Assembly (NCBI RefSeq): GCF_035582795.1
Contig: NC_134382.1
Span: 11,462,001 to 11,526,000 of the forward strand
Direction of reading: 5' to 3'
From: Mycteria americana
Lineage: Eukaryota; Chordata; Aves; Ciconiiformes; Ciconiidae
DNA length: 64,000 nt
Shown: piece after piece, positions 1 to 11,800 of the stretch
Position numbering within the stretch: the stretch's first letter is position 1
Layout of the letters: every line of letters starts with the position of its first letter
Made by a program: the position numbers and the translations under genes
Notes under the pieces: generated by a model
Told to the model about the DNA's origin: nothing
Databases searched by the model: none
Seen by the model: only the letters and a program-made list of their open reading frames with translations

Positions 1-2592
1 AGGCTCCCTTGGGGCTGCCGGTGCTGTGGAGCAGCCCAGCCCTGACATGACACTGGAACAACTGGTTTTCTTAGGAGGACTGGACCCTGCAAATAAATAC
101 CACAGTGAATAGTGTTGCTAAGCTTGATTTTGAATCTGTGGGGTAGCTTCTCACTCCCCTATGAAGGGCTGACAGCAGAAGCGAAAATGGGTTTGTGTGT
201 GGCAGAACAGATCCCTAAATTAACATGTGACCAGGGGTGCACTTGGGGCTTGCGGAGTTTCACAGAAGGTGCAGAGCAAGAGGAGGGAAGCACTAGCGAG
301 TGGATGCCTGTGGCTCCATCATATCCCGAAAGCTTCAGAGCTCCCGTCAGATGAAAGCAGCTGCTGGTGGAAAAGCTCTGTGAGACCAGGCTGTCCTGCC
401 TTGCCGGGGCTTGGTCTGTTCACAAAATGGGCCCCTAGGGCCTAAAGCCACCACCTCTTCCTCTTATGCTAAGGAGTAATGGTGAGAAATAATTTTGAAG
501 TTACATTTCTATTGTTAAATTTGAAGAGTAATAATTTCCAGAAAAGATACAATGTTCAGAATGTTTTCTGTGAATTTATGAGGTGTCTCAGAGGTATAGA
601 AATGCAGTCGTTTTCATCACCTTCGTGGAGGCAGCCTTGAAGAACAGCTTCAGAAACCTTCTCTGTGGTTTCTTAAAGAATATTGTAACGTTTCTTCAGA
701 TTTATATGTAATGGAAAAACTCAAGAAATGGGAAAATTTGCAAGTCCAATTTTTTGGCTCACAAAAAAATCTGAAATTTGATCATCAAAAGCAGAGTCCT
801 TGGGTAAAACCTTAAATATGTGGATATGCTTATATCCATGTGCATCTTGCTGCCTTTGGAAAGAGTTAGGGTGCTTCCCTTCCCACAAGACATCTCCTTG
901 TGTTGGGCTGGAGCTGTTTAGATTTCCTGTATAATGTAGCAGGAGAAAAGCTTATTTTGACAACTTGATTTACATGCTGTTGAGCTTTTGTCTTCAGTGC
1001 ACTGCGAGACAGATACTTGTCATGGGATCCTCTGTCGCATATAAAAGACAAGAATGTGGAACCTGTGTTCCTGTAACTTCATTGCCTGCTAAGCAGATGG
1101 CTCTACACAGACCCCTGAAGTGAGCAAGACAGAAAAGAGTGTGACTAGCAAAGTAAGAAATAATAAGGGATAAAGGGTCTTGAACTTCTCAGTGATACCT
1201 GTAACGTTCAGCCCTATGGCTCTTATACCCCATGTCTTAATTGTTGCAAGGTAAATTGCAAATTGCATAGCTTCAGACAGCTTTGTTTGTTTGTTTGTTT
1301 TCTTTGCGCTTCGTTTTCATCCTGTTTGTGGTGTTTGGGCTTTGCTGACAGTGCTTTTCTGGCAATTAGGGTTTTCACAGGAAAATGCATTAGAGAGTCA
1401 GCAGGACTGGGTCAGGTTTTGTCATGTTTACCAGAAAACATGGTTTTCTTTTGTGATGAAGCATGGTACTTAGCCTAAAGAATGTGTTGTGGTGCCTCCG
1501 GTACCTTTATTTTTGAGCTGGAGGGTCTTGTTTCAGACCTCAGTTATGTTTGGTACATAACACACGCACACACAAAAGCAACCCTGTGCTTCCCAAAATG
1601 TGAGAGGTTTTCTTTCTGTCCAGTTCCTCTAAGTTTTACACAGCTGGAGCAGTCATCCTTCTATATAGGCTGCTAACATGGATACAGAGACATCAGTTTT
1701 AAAGATAAACCGGGTCTATTGCATACAACTCATGTGGTATGTAAAGCTGACTTTGTTTTTGACCCTCTTGAACCCAGGACTATATAAAGGGAAGAAGATG
1801 TTTCCATGCCAGTTTCTGTGGCATAAGTTGTACTTTTATTTTCAACATGATGTTGTTGTCCTTAGGGATGAAGCTGGCCAAGTCCTATTGCTGAGAATAC
1901 AGAAGTGATAATGTTTTGATACAAACCGGCAAACTTGAGACTTACAGAATATTGATTCCTAGGAGGTCACTTAAAAGACTTACCCTTTAATTAGGCCCCT
2001 GCAAAATCTAAGTTTTCAAGGTACAAGATCATCTTTATTCTTTGTAACTTAATTTTAATGGGGTAGGACTAGTGCAGCCTGGTAAAATAGTTCGGAAGTT
2101 CACCCGCCTGTGGATAGTTGATTTTTAAAATGAGCCTGAGAGATGCTGTAAGAGTGCGCCAAGAGGAGAGCGTAGAAATCAGTATTTGTATGTGGTGTAC
2201 TTTTGGAAGCCTGACTGAAAGCAAGCAGGTTCCCTGGCTCTGCTCCAAGCAAGCAAGGAAGGAAATGTGCAGTTTAGGGGGTTGAATGACCTGGGGATCT
2301 TCCACACAGTGACGTGTGGTCACTGCAGCCCGGGCAAGGCATCTGTTGGCTCATTAGCAGTGTGTGAACTGTGCTGACCGTGGTCCAAATGGCATTAATC
2401 CATGGCCTCCGTTTGGAAGAAGAGGAGCCATCCGTCTCATTGCTGAGTCCAGGGGGAACCTCGGAGGAAGGTGTCCTTCCCTTTGGCTGTTCCTCTGTGC
2501 TTAGGTGTCCTTCTTCTGTTTTGTTGAGAGCGTACCAACTCTTGCAGCATAGCTAGTTGCTGTCTTCCCTTTCCTGTTCTTGCTCTGTCGCT

Positions 2593-2613
2593 CCCCCCCC
2601 CCCCCCCCCCCCC
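2593..2613. repeat. Poly-C run followed by T-rich tract
   Basis: Twenty-one consecutive C are followed by T-rich sequence in a CAMTA1 intron. Its length is likely polymorphic and prone to sequencing error. On the minus strand it is a G-run able to form a G-quadruplex. Confidence 0.9.
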
Positions 2614-4300
2614 TTTTTTAAATCTTTTTTTTTTGTAGACTAGTGCAGTGTACGCACTTCAAGTAACCAGTCACTTTTGAAGGGGATGTCTTAGTGTACT
2701 TGATACCACGGAATTTATTCTGGAAACACTATACATAAATAATTTTAGGTAACAAGTTTAATCACCTGGAAAATGGGCAGCATAGACATGCTTTCCTTGC
2801 ACGACCGCCCCATTTAACCTTATTTGCTGCCTGGAGCTTTCTGATCCGAGGGTGCACCCTGCTGCTGGATAAATGCCGGCAGTCTCTGCTAGACGTGGAA
2901 AGGGCTCCCTTCACTCTGTGCTGGAGCTCCAGAATGTTTGTTTCCACTTCCCATTTTACTAATAGCGGCATATTTCTGACCTGCCTGTAGACTGAGCAGC
3001 GATTTGCCACCATCTGTGAAAAACACTGTTGTCTCGGTAAGATGCTGAAGGTTACAGGTTTAAGACTGTGATGAGTTAGGAGTCTGAAGGACAGACATCA
3101 TAAAGTCAAGCAGATACCCTCTGCTACCTAAAATCAGGTAGTCCTGCCCTAAATACTTCCTGGGAACACTGTCCAGGTGTCTGAATAGGAATACGTGGGA
3201 GCACTAGATGCTGTTCCAAATTCTGTTTCCTAAGAAAAGTTCCCTGCTTTTCTTTCTTTGTTTTAGTGTTCCCATCTGGGGACAGTGGTGGTGACAGATG
3301 TCCCTTTAGTAATTTCAGTCCTCTGACAAAAAGTGCCAGGAAATGCTCGGTGTCATTAGCTTGGTATCAGGAAAGGTGGAGGCTTCACTCATTAGAGGTC
3401 ACAGAGCCTAGAGAGAAGAGCCTGGAAAATGGACGCAAATATGAGGCCCTCCATTTCTGTTCCACAGTGGCTTCAGCTTGGAAGAAAAAAGGGGGGGGAG
3501 GGTAGTAATCTGTACAGTGTACTTCCACATCTCACTGGAATCATTTTCTCTATCTGTTTCTGGCTGTACAGAATAATTATTTTCTTTTGACAGCTAAATG
3601 GGTAGGAGCAAATCCCCAGTATGTTGCAGCCCTGGGCTTGTTGTACTGTAACACCGGTTCAAACCAAATTTCTTCTTTTAAAAAGATGCTACTTTTGCCT
3701 ATACAAGGTTGAAGGCTCAGATACGATACCTGGTGTGTGTTGCAACTCTTAGCTCTAATAAAGTGCAAGTGCTGGCCACGCAGCTAGAGAGAGCGGCATT
3801 AAATGTGCAGAACGGAGCTGTTAACTTGCGTGGCAAACGAGGCCCCTTTTCCTGGTGCCCGAGTTGTAGTAGCTCTGTTTGGCACAGGGCTGCGGTGAGA
3901 GGGGATGGCTCAGCGGTGTCAGGTCTCTGTCAGGCTCTGCAGCATACGTGCTCCGCCTGGCAATGGGGAAGGAGGAGACAGCGACATGGACTGCACTGCA
4001 GCACACTGCAGCACTCCCGGAACAAAGACTTGCTGGGAAAACACGACTCGCATTGCTGCTGTGTGCTGACCGCAGTTCTGAGACAGGGCCCTGAGGCCGC
4101 ATCTGCGTCATGAATATTTCCTCAGTCACTTTCCCAGAGGCTTTGCAATTGACAGGACAACTGAATTTATTAATAAGGCACTAATAATAAGTAATAGTGT
4201 TTTGAACTAGGTGAGAAAAGACTGTCATGAGCTCACCTCCGAAATGATGTTAGAGGGGAGGTGCTGGCCACTCTCCTTTGTCCCTGGCTTTTGAGCAACC

Positions 4301-4340
4301 AGGGTGGGATGCTGCATTACAGGGTGGGATGCTGCACTAC
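4301..4340. repeat. 20-bp tandem duplication
   Basis: The 20-bp unit starting AGGGTGGGATGCTGCA is present twice with no gap (4301-4320 and 4321-4340) and one mismatch, indicating a recent local duplication in a CAMTA1 intron. Confidence 0.85.
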
Positions 4341-5619
4341 GACCCGTTGGAGCCGGGAGGGAGCGGGGCTCTTGTCTGCTGTCAAACCAGAGAGGGGGAT
4401 GTCTTTAGCCAGTGGACCTAGGCTGTCTCTTATCCATGGTCTGCAATACCGTCTTCAGTGCAGTACAGCTGAGAGATCCGTATCTCTCACCCTCCAGTGA
4501 GAGTTGTGCCTTGCAGGGCGTAGTATACAAGTACTCCTGCAACCTTCCAGGCAGGACTCTACACGTAACCAGGTAACTCAGAGAAGACTTTCTCTTTTAA
4601 AACCTGATCAGAGCTTGTTCATTTTGATGCACAGATTCCTATCACTGTCAGTGGGCTTTGTTCTGGGGTTATCGGTGCTCTGCACCGCCACATCATCACC
4701 ATGGATGCATGAAACCAAACAGGATGAGGGTTGTCTTTTCCCCACAGTTTATTATATACACCGTTAGCATGATAGCAAGATTCATTAAATGATCCCTATC
4801 CACAAAATTAATCTGCCCAGCTTCACATGAGCTGCATGAAGCTCTGGCCCTAAACACAAAAAGATTGCTTGAGTAAAGATTGATCTCTACAGCATCAGGT
4901 TTAGCAGTGTCCTATTAACCTATCTAAATCTCCCTGCTCCACCATTCAAGCCTTAGTAGCTGTATCATAGTGCTAGGTTACAATGCAAGGAGGAGAAAAA
5001 AACCTAATAAAGCCTTCAGACTTCTGCAGAGACCAGAGGGCTCAAGAGTTGTACTGCTTTTCAGAATGGTGTGACTGGATTGTCAGTGCTCATACTCTGT
5101 GATTTCTGGTGGTTCTGTTTCTGGCACTTCACTGAAGCTGTTTTTGAAGAAAGGGAGCCTGTCGGGGAAGGAGCAAGTGCCTTTTTAAAGGCTCCTTTTG
5201 CTAAGCACAGAAAGAAGCAGAGAAGTCTTTTTTCCTCCAGGTACCATTATTGCATGGTTTCAGGAGGCAAGCCAAGCTGAATTCAGGACTCTTGTAAAGT
5301 AGGGGGATTGACTCTAAAACGGAGAGTATTTTGACAGATACAATCCTACTGAAATGCTGTGTGAATGGTTATATTTGCTTAGGGTTTACTTGTGTTTTGA
5401 AAGAAGTTGCATTACCCCAGTCCTTCATTGTGTGGATATAGCTAGAATCACAAAGGAAGGGATCCATCTTCTGCCTGCGTTTTTCCTTTTTCTGTCTGTT
5501 TTCTGTAAGGAAGTTCTCTGGAATTGCACTCAAAGGGATGCTGCAGGAACTTGAAGAGCTAGGATCCTGCAGGGCAAGTGTCCCTGTACATTGGCAAGCA
5601 GAGCAAATCTCCTGTGTGA

Positions 5620-5662
5620 GTGTGACTTCCAGGATAGTTGTGTGTGACTTCCAGGATAGTTG
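5620..5662. repeat. 22-bp tandem duplication upstream of a CAMTA1 exon
   Basis: The unit containing TGTGACTTCCAGGATAGTTG occurs twice in tandem, with a decayed third start (TTGTGGCTTCC) after it. It ends about 80 bp before the splice acceptor of the exon at 5745, near the expected branch-point region. Confidence 0.85.
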
Positions 5663-5744
5663 CTTGTGGCTTCCTGCAGTAGGCTGCCAAAACCTGAGCT
5701 TTCTTTCCATGAGAATATCCTTATTCTGGCTTTCTCCAACCTAG

Positions 5745-5884
5745 ATAACCAGTTCAGGATGTCAATATTGGAGCGACTTGAGCAGATGGAGAGGAGAATG
5801 GCTGAAATGACAGGCTCCCAGCAGCACAAACAAGGAGTAGGAGGCGGGAGCAATGGGAGTGGGAACGGAGGAACGCAGGCGCAG
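5745..5884 (+). CDS. CAMTA1: CAMTA1 exon encoding the RMSILERLEQMERRMAEM coiled segment
   Basis: The acceptor is ..CCAACCTAG and the donor is CAG|GTACGA. The exon enters with two bases of a split Asp codon and leaves in phase 0. It encodes a short amphipathic helix rich in Glu, Arg and Met, then a Gly/Ser/Asn-rich linker ending in TQAQ. This segment lies between the TIG domain and the ankyrin repeats in CAMTA1. Confidence 0.93.
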
Positions 5885-8800
5885 GTACGAGCCCCACTGT
5901 GTCCAGACATGGCAACTTTATGCTTTCTTACCAGAGTTTGTTGGGGGGGGGGGAGGATTATAGTTTTTCCTAAACAACAAGCCTGATTTGTGGGTGTATT
6001 TAACAGCAGTTGGCTTTCACTCGCATTTGCCACTGTCTGGGTACTTCTAGAAGCAGAAGGCTGCCTGCTCAGGGCAGGTTGCCGCTCCCCTCAGTGGTTA
6101 AACTGGGATGTGTGTGGTGTTTCAGTGCGTTTCTGGGACTGGGACACTGGGCAGCTGCTTTGAGAGCCGCGTGGTGGTGGTGTGCGAGAAGATGATGAGT
6201 CGTGCTTGCTGGGCAAAGTCCAAACACTTGATCCATTCAAAGACTTTCCGAGGAATGACACTGCTCCACCTAGCTGCTGCCCAGGGCTATGCTACACTGA
6301 TCCAGACCCTCATCAAATGGCGGTAAGACCCAGCCCGTTGGACTCTTGGGTGTCAATACAGGCATGGCAGAAGCATATGTAAGCTCTGCTTGGTCCAGAT
6401 TTCTGGTTGTCCCTTACAAACAGTCAAGTCCCTGAACTTGTTCCTGTGCCCTGATCTGACGGGACCTGTCTCTTGAGAGAGCGAGTCCAATTACTGGATG
6501 TATCATGCTCTTAAAGGCTCTGGTGGGGGCACAATCTGTAGTAAATATGTGTGTCATGGGCATATGCATGGCCACTTCTTTGTGGTATGGTGCATTGGGT
6601 AAAGCTGTGCATTTAGGCAACGATCCTTACATGGCTACAGAGCGTAATTTGTTCTGTTGTTTCCTCTGCAGCACCAAACATGCAGACAGCATTGATCTGG
6701 AGCTGGAAGTTGACCCTTTGAATGTGGATCATTTCTCCTGCACTCCTCTGGTAAGAGCAGAGACTGAAACTTCCGAGAGAGTCTAAGGACCCTCTGGAGT
6801 TCTTCCTGATGTGTTATTTTCCTAATGTGTTTCACACTCTGAAGAGTAGATGTTTCGTGTGTGTCCTTGCTGTGTAAATGGTAAGACACAGCGCTATCAG
6901 CTTCCTGGCATTTTGTTGAGAGGGACCACGCAGAAAAAACCTTGTGATTGAGTAACGTGAGGAAAGGGGACAGACAGGATCTGGTTTGTGTCTTACCCAA
7001 AATCTAGTCTCCACTGTCGTGCTGGGGAAAGGGCTTTACATGCCTTCTTTCAAGTTGTTCTCTTTGACTGACTTACTGTAGAGATTGTAAAGTGTCGTGG
7101 TTTAGCCCCAGCCGGCAACTAAGCACCACGCAGCTGCTCACTCACTCCCCCTCGGTGGGATGGGGGAGAGAATCGGAAGAGCAAAAGTAAGAAAACTTGA
7201 GGGTTGAGATAAAAACAGTTTAATAGGTAAAGCAAAAGCCGCGCACACAAGCAAAGCAAAGCAAGGAATTCATTCACCACTTCCCATGGGCAGGCAGGTG
7301 TTCAGCCATCTCCAGGAAAGCAGGGCTCTATCCCACATAATGGTTACTTGGGAAGACAAACGCCATCACTCCAAATGTCCCCCCTTCCTTCTTCTTCCCC
7401 AGCTTTATATACTGAGCGTGATGTCATGTGGTATGGAATAGCCCTTTGGTCAGTTTGGATCAACTATCCTAGCTGTGTCCCCTCCCAGCTTCTTCTGCAC
7501 CTGGCAGAGCACGGGAAGCTGAGAAGTCCTTGAGTAGTGCAGCAACAACTAAAACATCTCTGTATTATCAACACTGTCTTCAGCACAAATCCAAAACATA
7601 GCCCCATACCAGCCACTATAAAGAAAATTAACTCTATCTCAACTGAAACCAGGACATTTCATTTCAATATCTTGGTCATTGGAATCATGAAATCGCGACT
7701 GAGAACTTAGACAAGCAAAAAGCCAAAGCAGGTGGAACCAGAAGTGCCAGTTTACAACAGCAGAGTGTTGATTTTATTGTTCCCAACCTTTAGTCCTGTC
7801 TGTGTGTTTCTGGTCTCAGAGATTCCTTTGCATATGAGGCTGTTCTCTCTCTGCAGTGATGCCAGTGTCAAAAAAAAAAAAAAAAGCCAAACCCAAAAAA
7901 ATGTTTGTTACTAAATAAGAAACTGTCAAACTGTCAGCTTCATTTGGCAGATGAAGATTTCTCTGTCACAGGAGAGAATAGCATGCATCTAATCCTCTGT
8001 AATGGCCTTCCATCAGGATAAGACATTTATAAAAGCTAGTTGCTGGAGTTCAAGCATGTTATGGTTTTGCTTATCAGAGTCATTTTTCTGTGAGCTGGGG
8101 ACCAGACTCCCCTGTGCTAGCAAGAGAGGAAGGAGAAGGTGGGTCACCCAATGGGTCAATTGTCTTTCTTTTTTAGATGTGGGCATGCGCCCTGGGCCAC
8201 ATGGATGCAGCTGTTGTGCTGTACAAGTGGGACCGTCGCGCCATCTCTATTCCTGACTCTCTTGGGAGACTGCCACTGGCCATTGCCCGGTCTCGGGGCC
8301 ACGTGAAGTTGGCGGAGTGCTTGGAGCAGCTACAGCGAGATGACCAAACTCAGCTTGGGCAAAACCCCAGGATCCAGTGCCCCTCGAGCACAGACTCCAA
8401 CACAGAGAACTGGGTGTCCCAGTGGCACAGTGAGCTTATTGCCTCTCAGGAGCCTCAGAAGGGGGTCACTGTGATTTCCAGTACAAACACAGGTAAAACA
8501 GCCCTGAGGGCATGCACTGCTTTGCTGACATTTGACATGTGAAAACCTGGGGACAAGGAGCTCACCTGGGCGGCAGATGCCATCTGTAGCCCTGCTGTCC
8601 ATGCTTAATTATTCTCTTGTGGGATCTCTATCATGTGCTCCATGCACTTGCATAAGTATCGGGAAGGGGAGTGAATACCTGCTTTAGAAAGATGCGTGTT
8701 ATCTTAAGAGTGGTTGAGGTAGTATCCTCCCTGGGATAGTTACTCCCTTTGCACATATTGTCAGGTGTCCTAGAGCATAGCACGAACTTCCACCCGCAGC

Positions 8801-11800
8801 TCTGTGGCAGAAGCTGCTGCAGTTCCTACAGCGATTGTGGGTTGCATGTTTTGTTTTGACCGTTGATCTGTTTGTTTCCAGAGCTGAGACGACCAAGATC
8901 AGAACCTTCCAGTTACTACAGTAGTGAGACTCAGAAAGATTACCCTGCACCCAAAAAACATAAGCTGAGCCCTGAATATTTTCAAGCCCGGCAAGAGAAG
9001 CTGCTTTCCACTGCGCTGAGCCTGGAACAGCCAAGCATCAGGAAGCAGAACTCCAGCTCCAAGCAATCCACCACTGAGACAATCAGCCCCAGTGAAGGGA
9101 TAAGGGACTATGGCCGGGAGCTCTCCCAGCACATCCCAGAAGTTACTGGATACCGGGGCTCTGGCAGCCAAGCAGGCATCAAATGGAACCCAAAAGACAT
9201 TTATATTGGTGTGTCAGCAGTGCAGGTGGCGGGGAGCCAGAAGGGGGCTGCACTGGGGAAGGACACTGTAGCCCATCGGCTACGCCAGCGAGAGCAGATG
9301 AACGTGCTGATGATGGCTGACAGGGAGATGGTGGATGCAGAGCTCTTGTCCTATAGGGACAATGCAGGGGATGAGGACTGCTTACACCACATGGATGACT
9401 TGCAGGTAAACATACACGTAGCACCAAGGTCAGCAGTCTCAGAGAACATGGTGGCTGCACAAAGGAGCCTAACTGTGAGAAACTTCTCTGAGTTGTGCTT
9501 TGTGAAAGGAGATGGTCATACGGTCAATGTGTACTTTCTTCCGGTTTCAAACCAGAAGGATACCTTCAGCCTTCTGGTTAAAGGTATCCTTTCAACCCGG
9601 ACGTAAAGGCTAATGGTTAGCATTTAGGGTCACGCACTGGTGTATGCTTCAACAGTGTACAGAATGCACAAAACTGTTCGCAGTCTTGCAAGGAAAAAGG
9701 AAAAAAGCAGAGCCTCCTGGTCACATCAGTAAATGAGACTAAGGTGGCCCCATAGTCCTTCGGGAACTTGGAAGCAGTCCCTGCAAAGACAAGGTGACCT
9801 GAGAGAGGCAGTGCTGTGGTTGCAGGCCAAGCCGCTGCACTTTAAAGGGCAAGGAGGTAACAGTGAAGAAGGGGGGAGAGAGTGGGTTTGGGGAAGGAAA
9901 AATCCCACCAGGTATGGAATAGAGGAAATAAAAATACAGCCAAAGGACAGACAGATGAGAAGTAGTCACTGGGGGAAAGATACTGTGTTTGGTCTTCGAG
10001 CGAAAAGAGTAACAGGAGCGCAGCCTACATGCACTGCCTTGCCACCTCTACATATTCTCATCTTGCTGGTGTAACACAGATGAAGCAGATTTTTGCAAAA
10101 CAAGAACTGTTTTCTGTTCTCTGTATTAAAAATTCCTGTGAACCTTGGCGGGCGGGGGGGATATGGTTCAGAAGGATTCCTGACAAAGCTATGGTCCCGA
10201 GTGTTTTAACTTCTCTTGATGTGCCTTTATTGTCCTGTCATGCTCTACTGCACATCTTGGCGAAATAGTGGCAGGATCGCTTTTCCTTTGGCAACAAGAT
10301 AGTAGTGACAGCTGTCGGTAGCATACAGCAAAGGTCCAATGACATCAACCTTTCACCAGATCTCTTAGGCTCCCCGTACGCTCAATGAAAAATAGGTCTG
10401 TGGAATATGAAACCCTGCAGTGCTTTGTCAGAACAGACAGAAAAGCAAATGAGCTTCGGTTAATGAATTTCTCTCCAATGCCGAGACAAACAGTAGATTC
10501 CAGCTACCACAAGTTTGGGGAAAATGGGGCAGTCTGTCTAAAGCAGGGCTGTAACATGCAAGCACAAGGCTCCTGCTACCAGGCAGCAAAAGTTTGCTCT
10601 CCTCTCCACCTTCCTAGGTGAACATGATGACACTTGCAGAGCACATTATTGAAGCTACGCCTGACAGGATCAAGCGGGAGAATTTTGTGCCGATGGAGTC
10701 ATCGCTGGTGGAGAGAATGGACAGTGCTGCCATGAGCACCACAATGAGCTGGCTGGCCAGTTACCTTGCTGATGTCGATCATCTGCCAAGTGCTGCACAG
10801 ATAAGGTCAGTAAGAGCTGTGAAGTTGTTCTGGGTTTGAGTGGTCTGAATGCTGGGCAGTATGCATCGATTCTTTAGCCTGCAGATGCTATTTCTCAGTG
10901 GGACTCAATGGTGGTGTTCCAAGCGCAGCCACACTCGTGGTCAAACATATCGTTGCCAGCCCAGCTACAAATTCATGGAAGAATGGGAGTGCATGCAGCA
11001 GGAGGCAGGAGGGGAAAGTGGCCGCAAGGTCTGACCTATGACTTCTCTTCCAGTGCGAAGTCTGTGCAATGCGGTACGGGCAGGCTCAGGAATGTGGGAT
11101 GTTGGTTGGAGAGAGGGAGGGGAGCATGAGCTTCTGCCTTGAACTGAGAAATGTTGTAGTCCTTATCTGTGATGCCAGCTGAGGTGCTTTGTGAGCCATT
11201 AATTCCTACTGTGATTTGTGTTTCAGAAATCTGTATAGTGAACCCCTGACCCCTTCTTCGAACACCAGCTTGAGCCCTGCAGGCTCACCAATCAGTGAAA
11301 TAGCTTTTGAGAAACCCAGCCTTCCCTCGGCAGCAGACTGGTCTGAATTTCTGAGTGCATCCACCAGCGAGAAGGTAGAAAATGAGTTTGCACAGTTAAC
11401 TCTATCTGATCATGAGCAGAGAGAACTCTATGAAGCTGCCAAACTCGTCCAGACAGTGTTCAGGAAATATAAGGTATGTGGCCAGAACGTCCAATGTCTT
11501 CCTTGTTAGGTGTGAGAGAGTATAATTTGTTACAAAACAAAATGTGGGTAATACCCACTCCTGGGACAAAAATACAGTTTCTGTCATAACCTTTTCAATG
11601 CTTCTAGCATTTGCTTGTTGATGTTTACCTAGCAACTACCATTCTGGAGACAGTATCCCATGCCACAGCATGCCTTCCGTGCCGGAACAGCACTCCCAAA
11701 GCATATCCTCAAAATATACTCTAGATGTTCTGGTTAGCTGCCTGCTTGGTGTAAAGATCAGTTTTGAGGGATTGTCCCTTACTGGAATTGACGGTAGAGG

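Larger units (their letters stand above)
1..5744 (+). other. CAMTA1 intron (3' portion), no exon recognised
   Basis: This stretch precedes the first recognisable CAMTA1 exon and is read as intron. I looked for the exon that should encode the residues just before the NQFRMSILER segment and did not find it, so it must lie before base 1. The stretch holds a run of 21 C at 2593-2613, a GTTT-type run near 1283-1305, a 20-bp tandem duplication at 4301-4340 and a 22-bp tandem duplication at 5620-5662. The ORFs here are short and resemble nothing I know. Confidence 0.7.

Noticed and set aside
5530-6033. 167-codon minus-strand ORF
   Set aside because: It is antisense to the CAMTA1 exon at 5745-5884 and to the duplicated intron repeat; no independent evidence.
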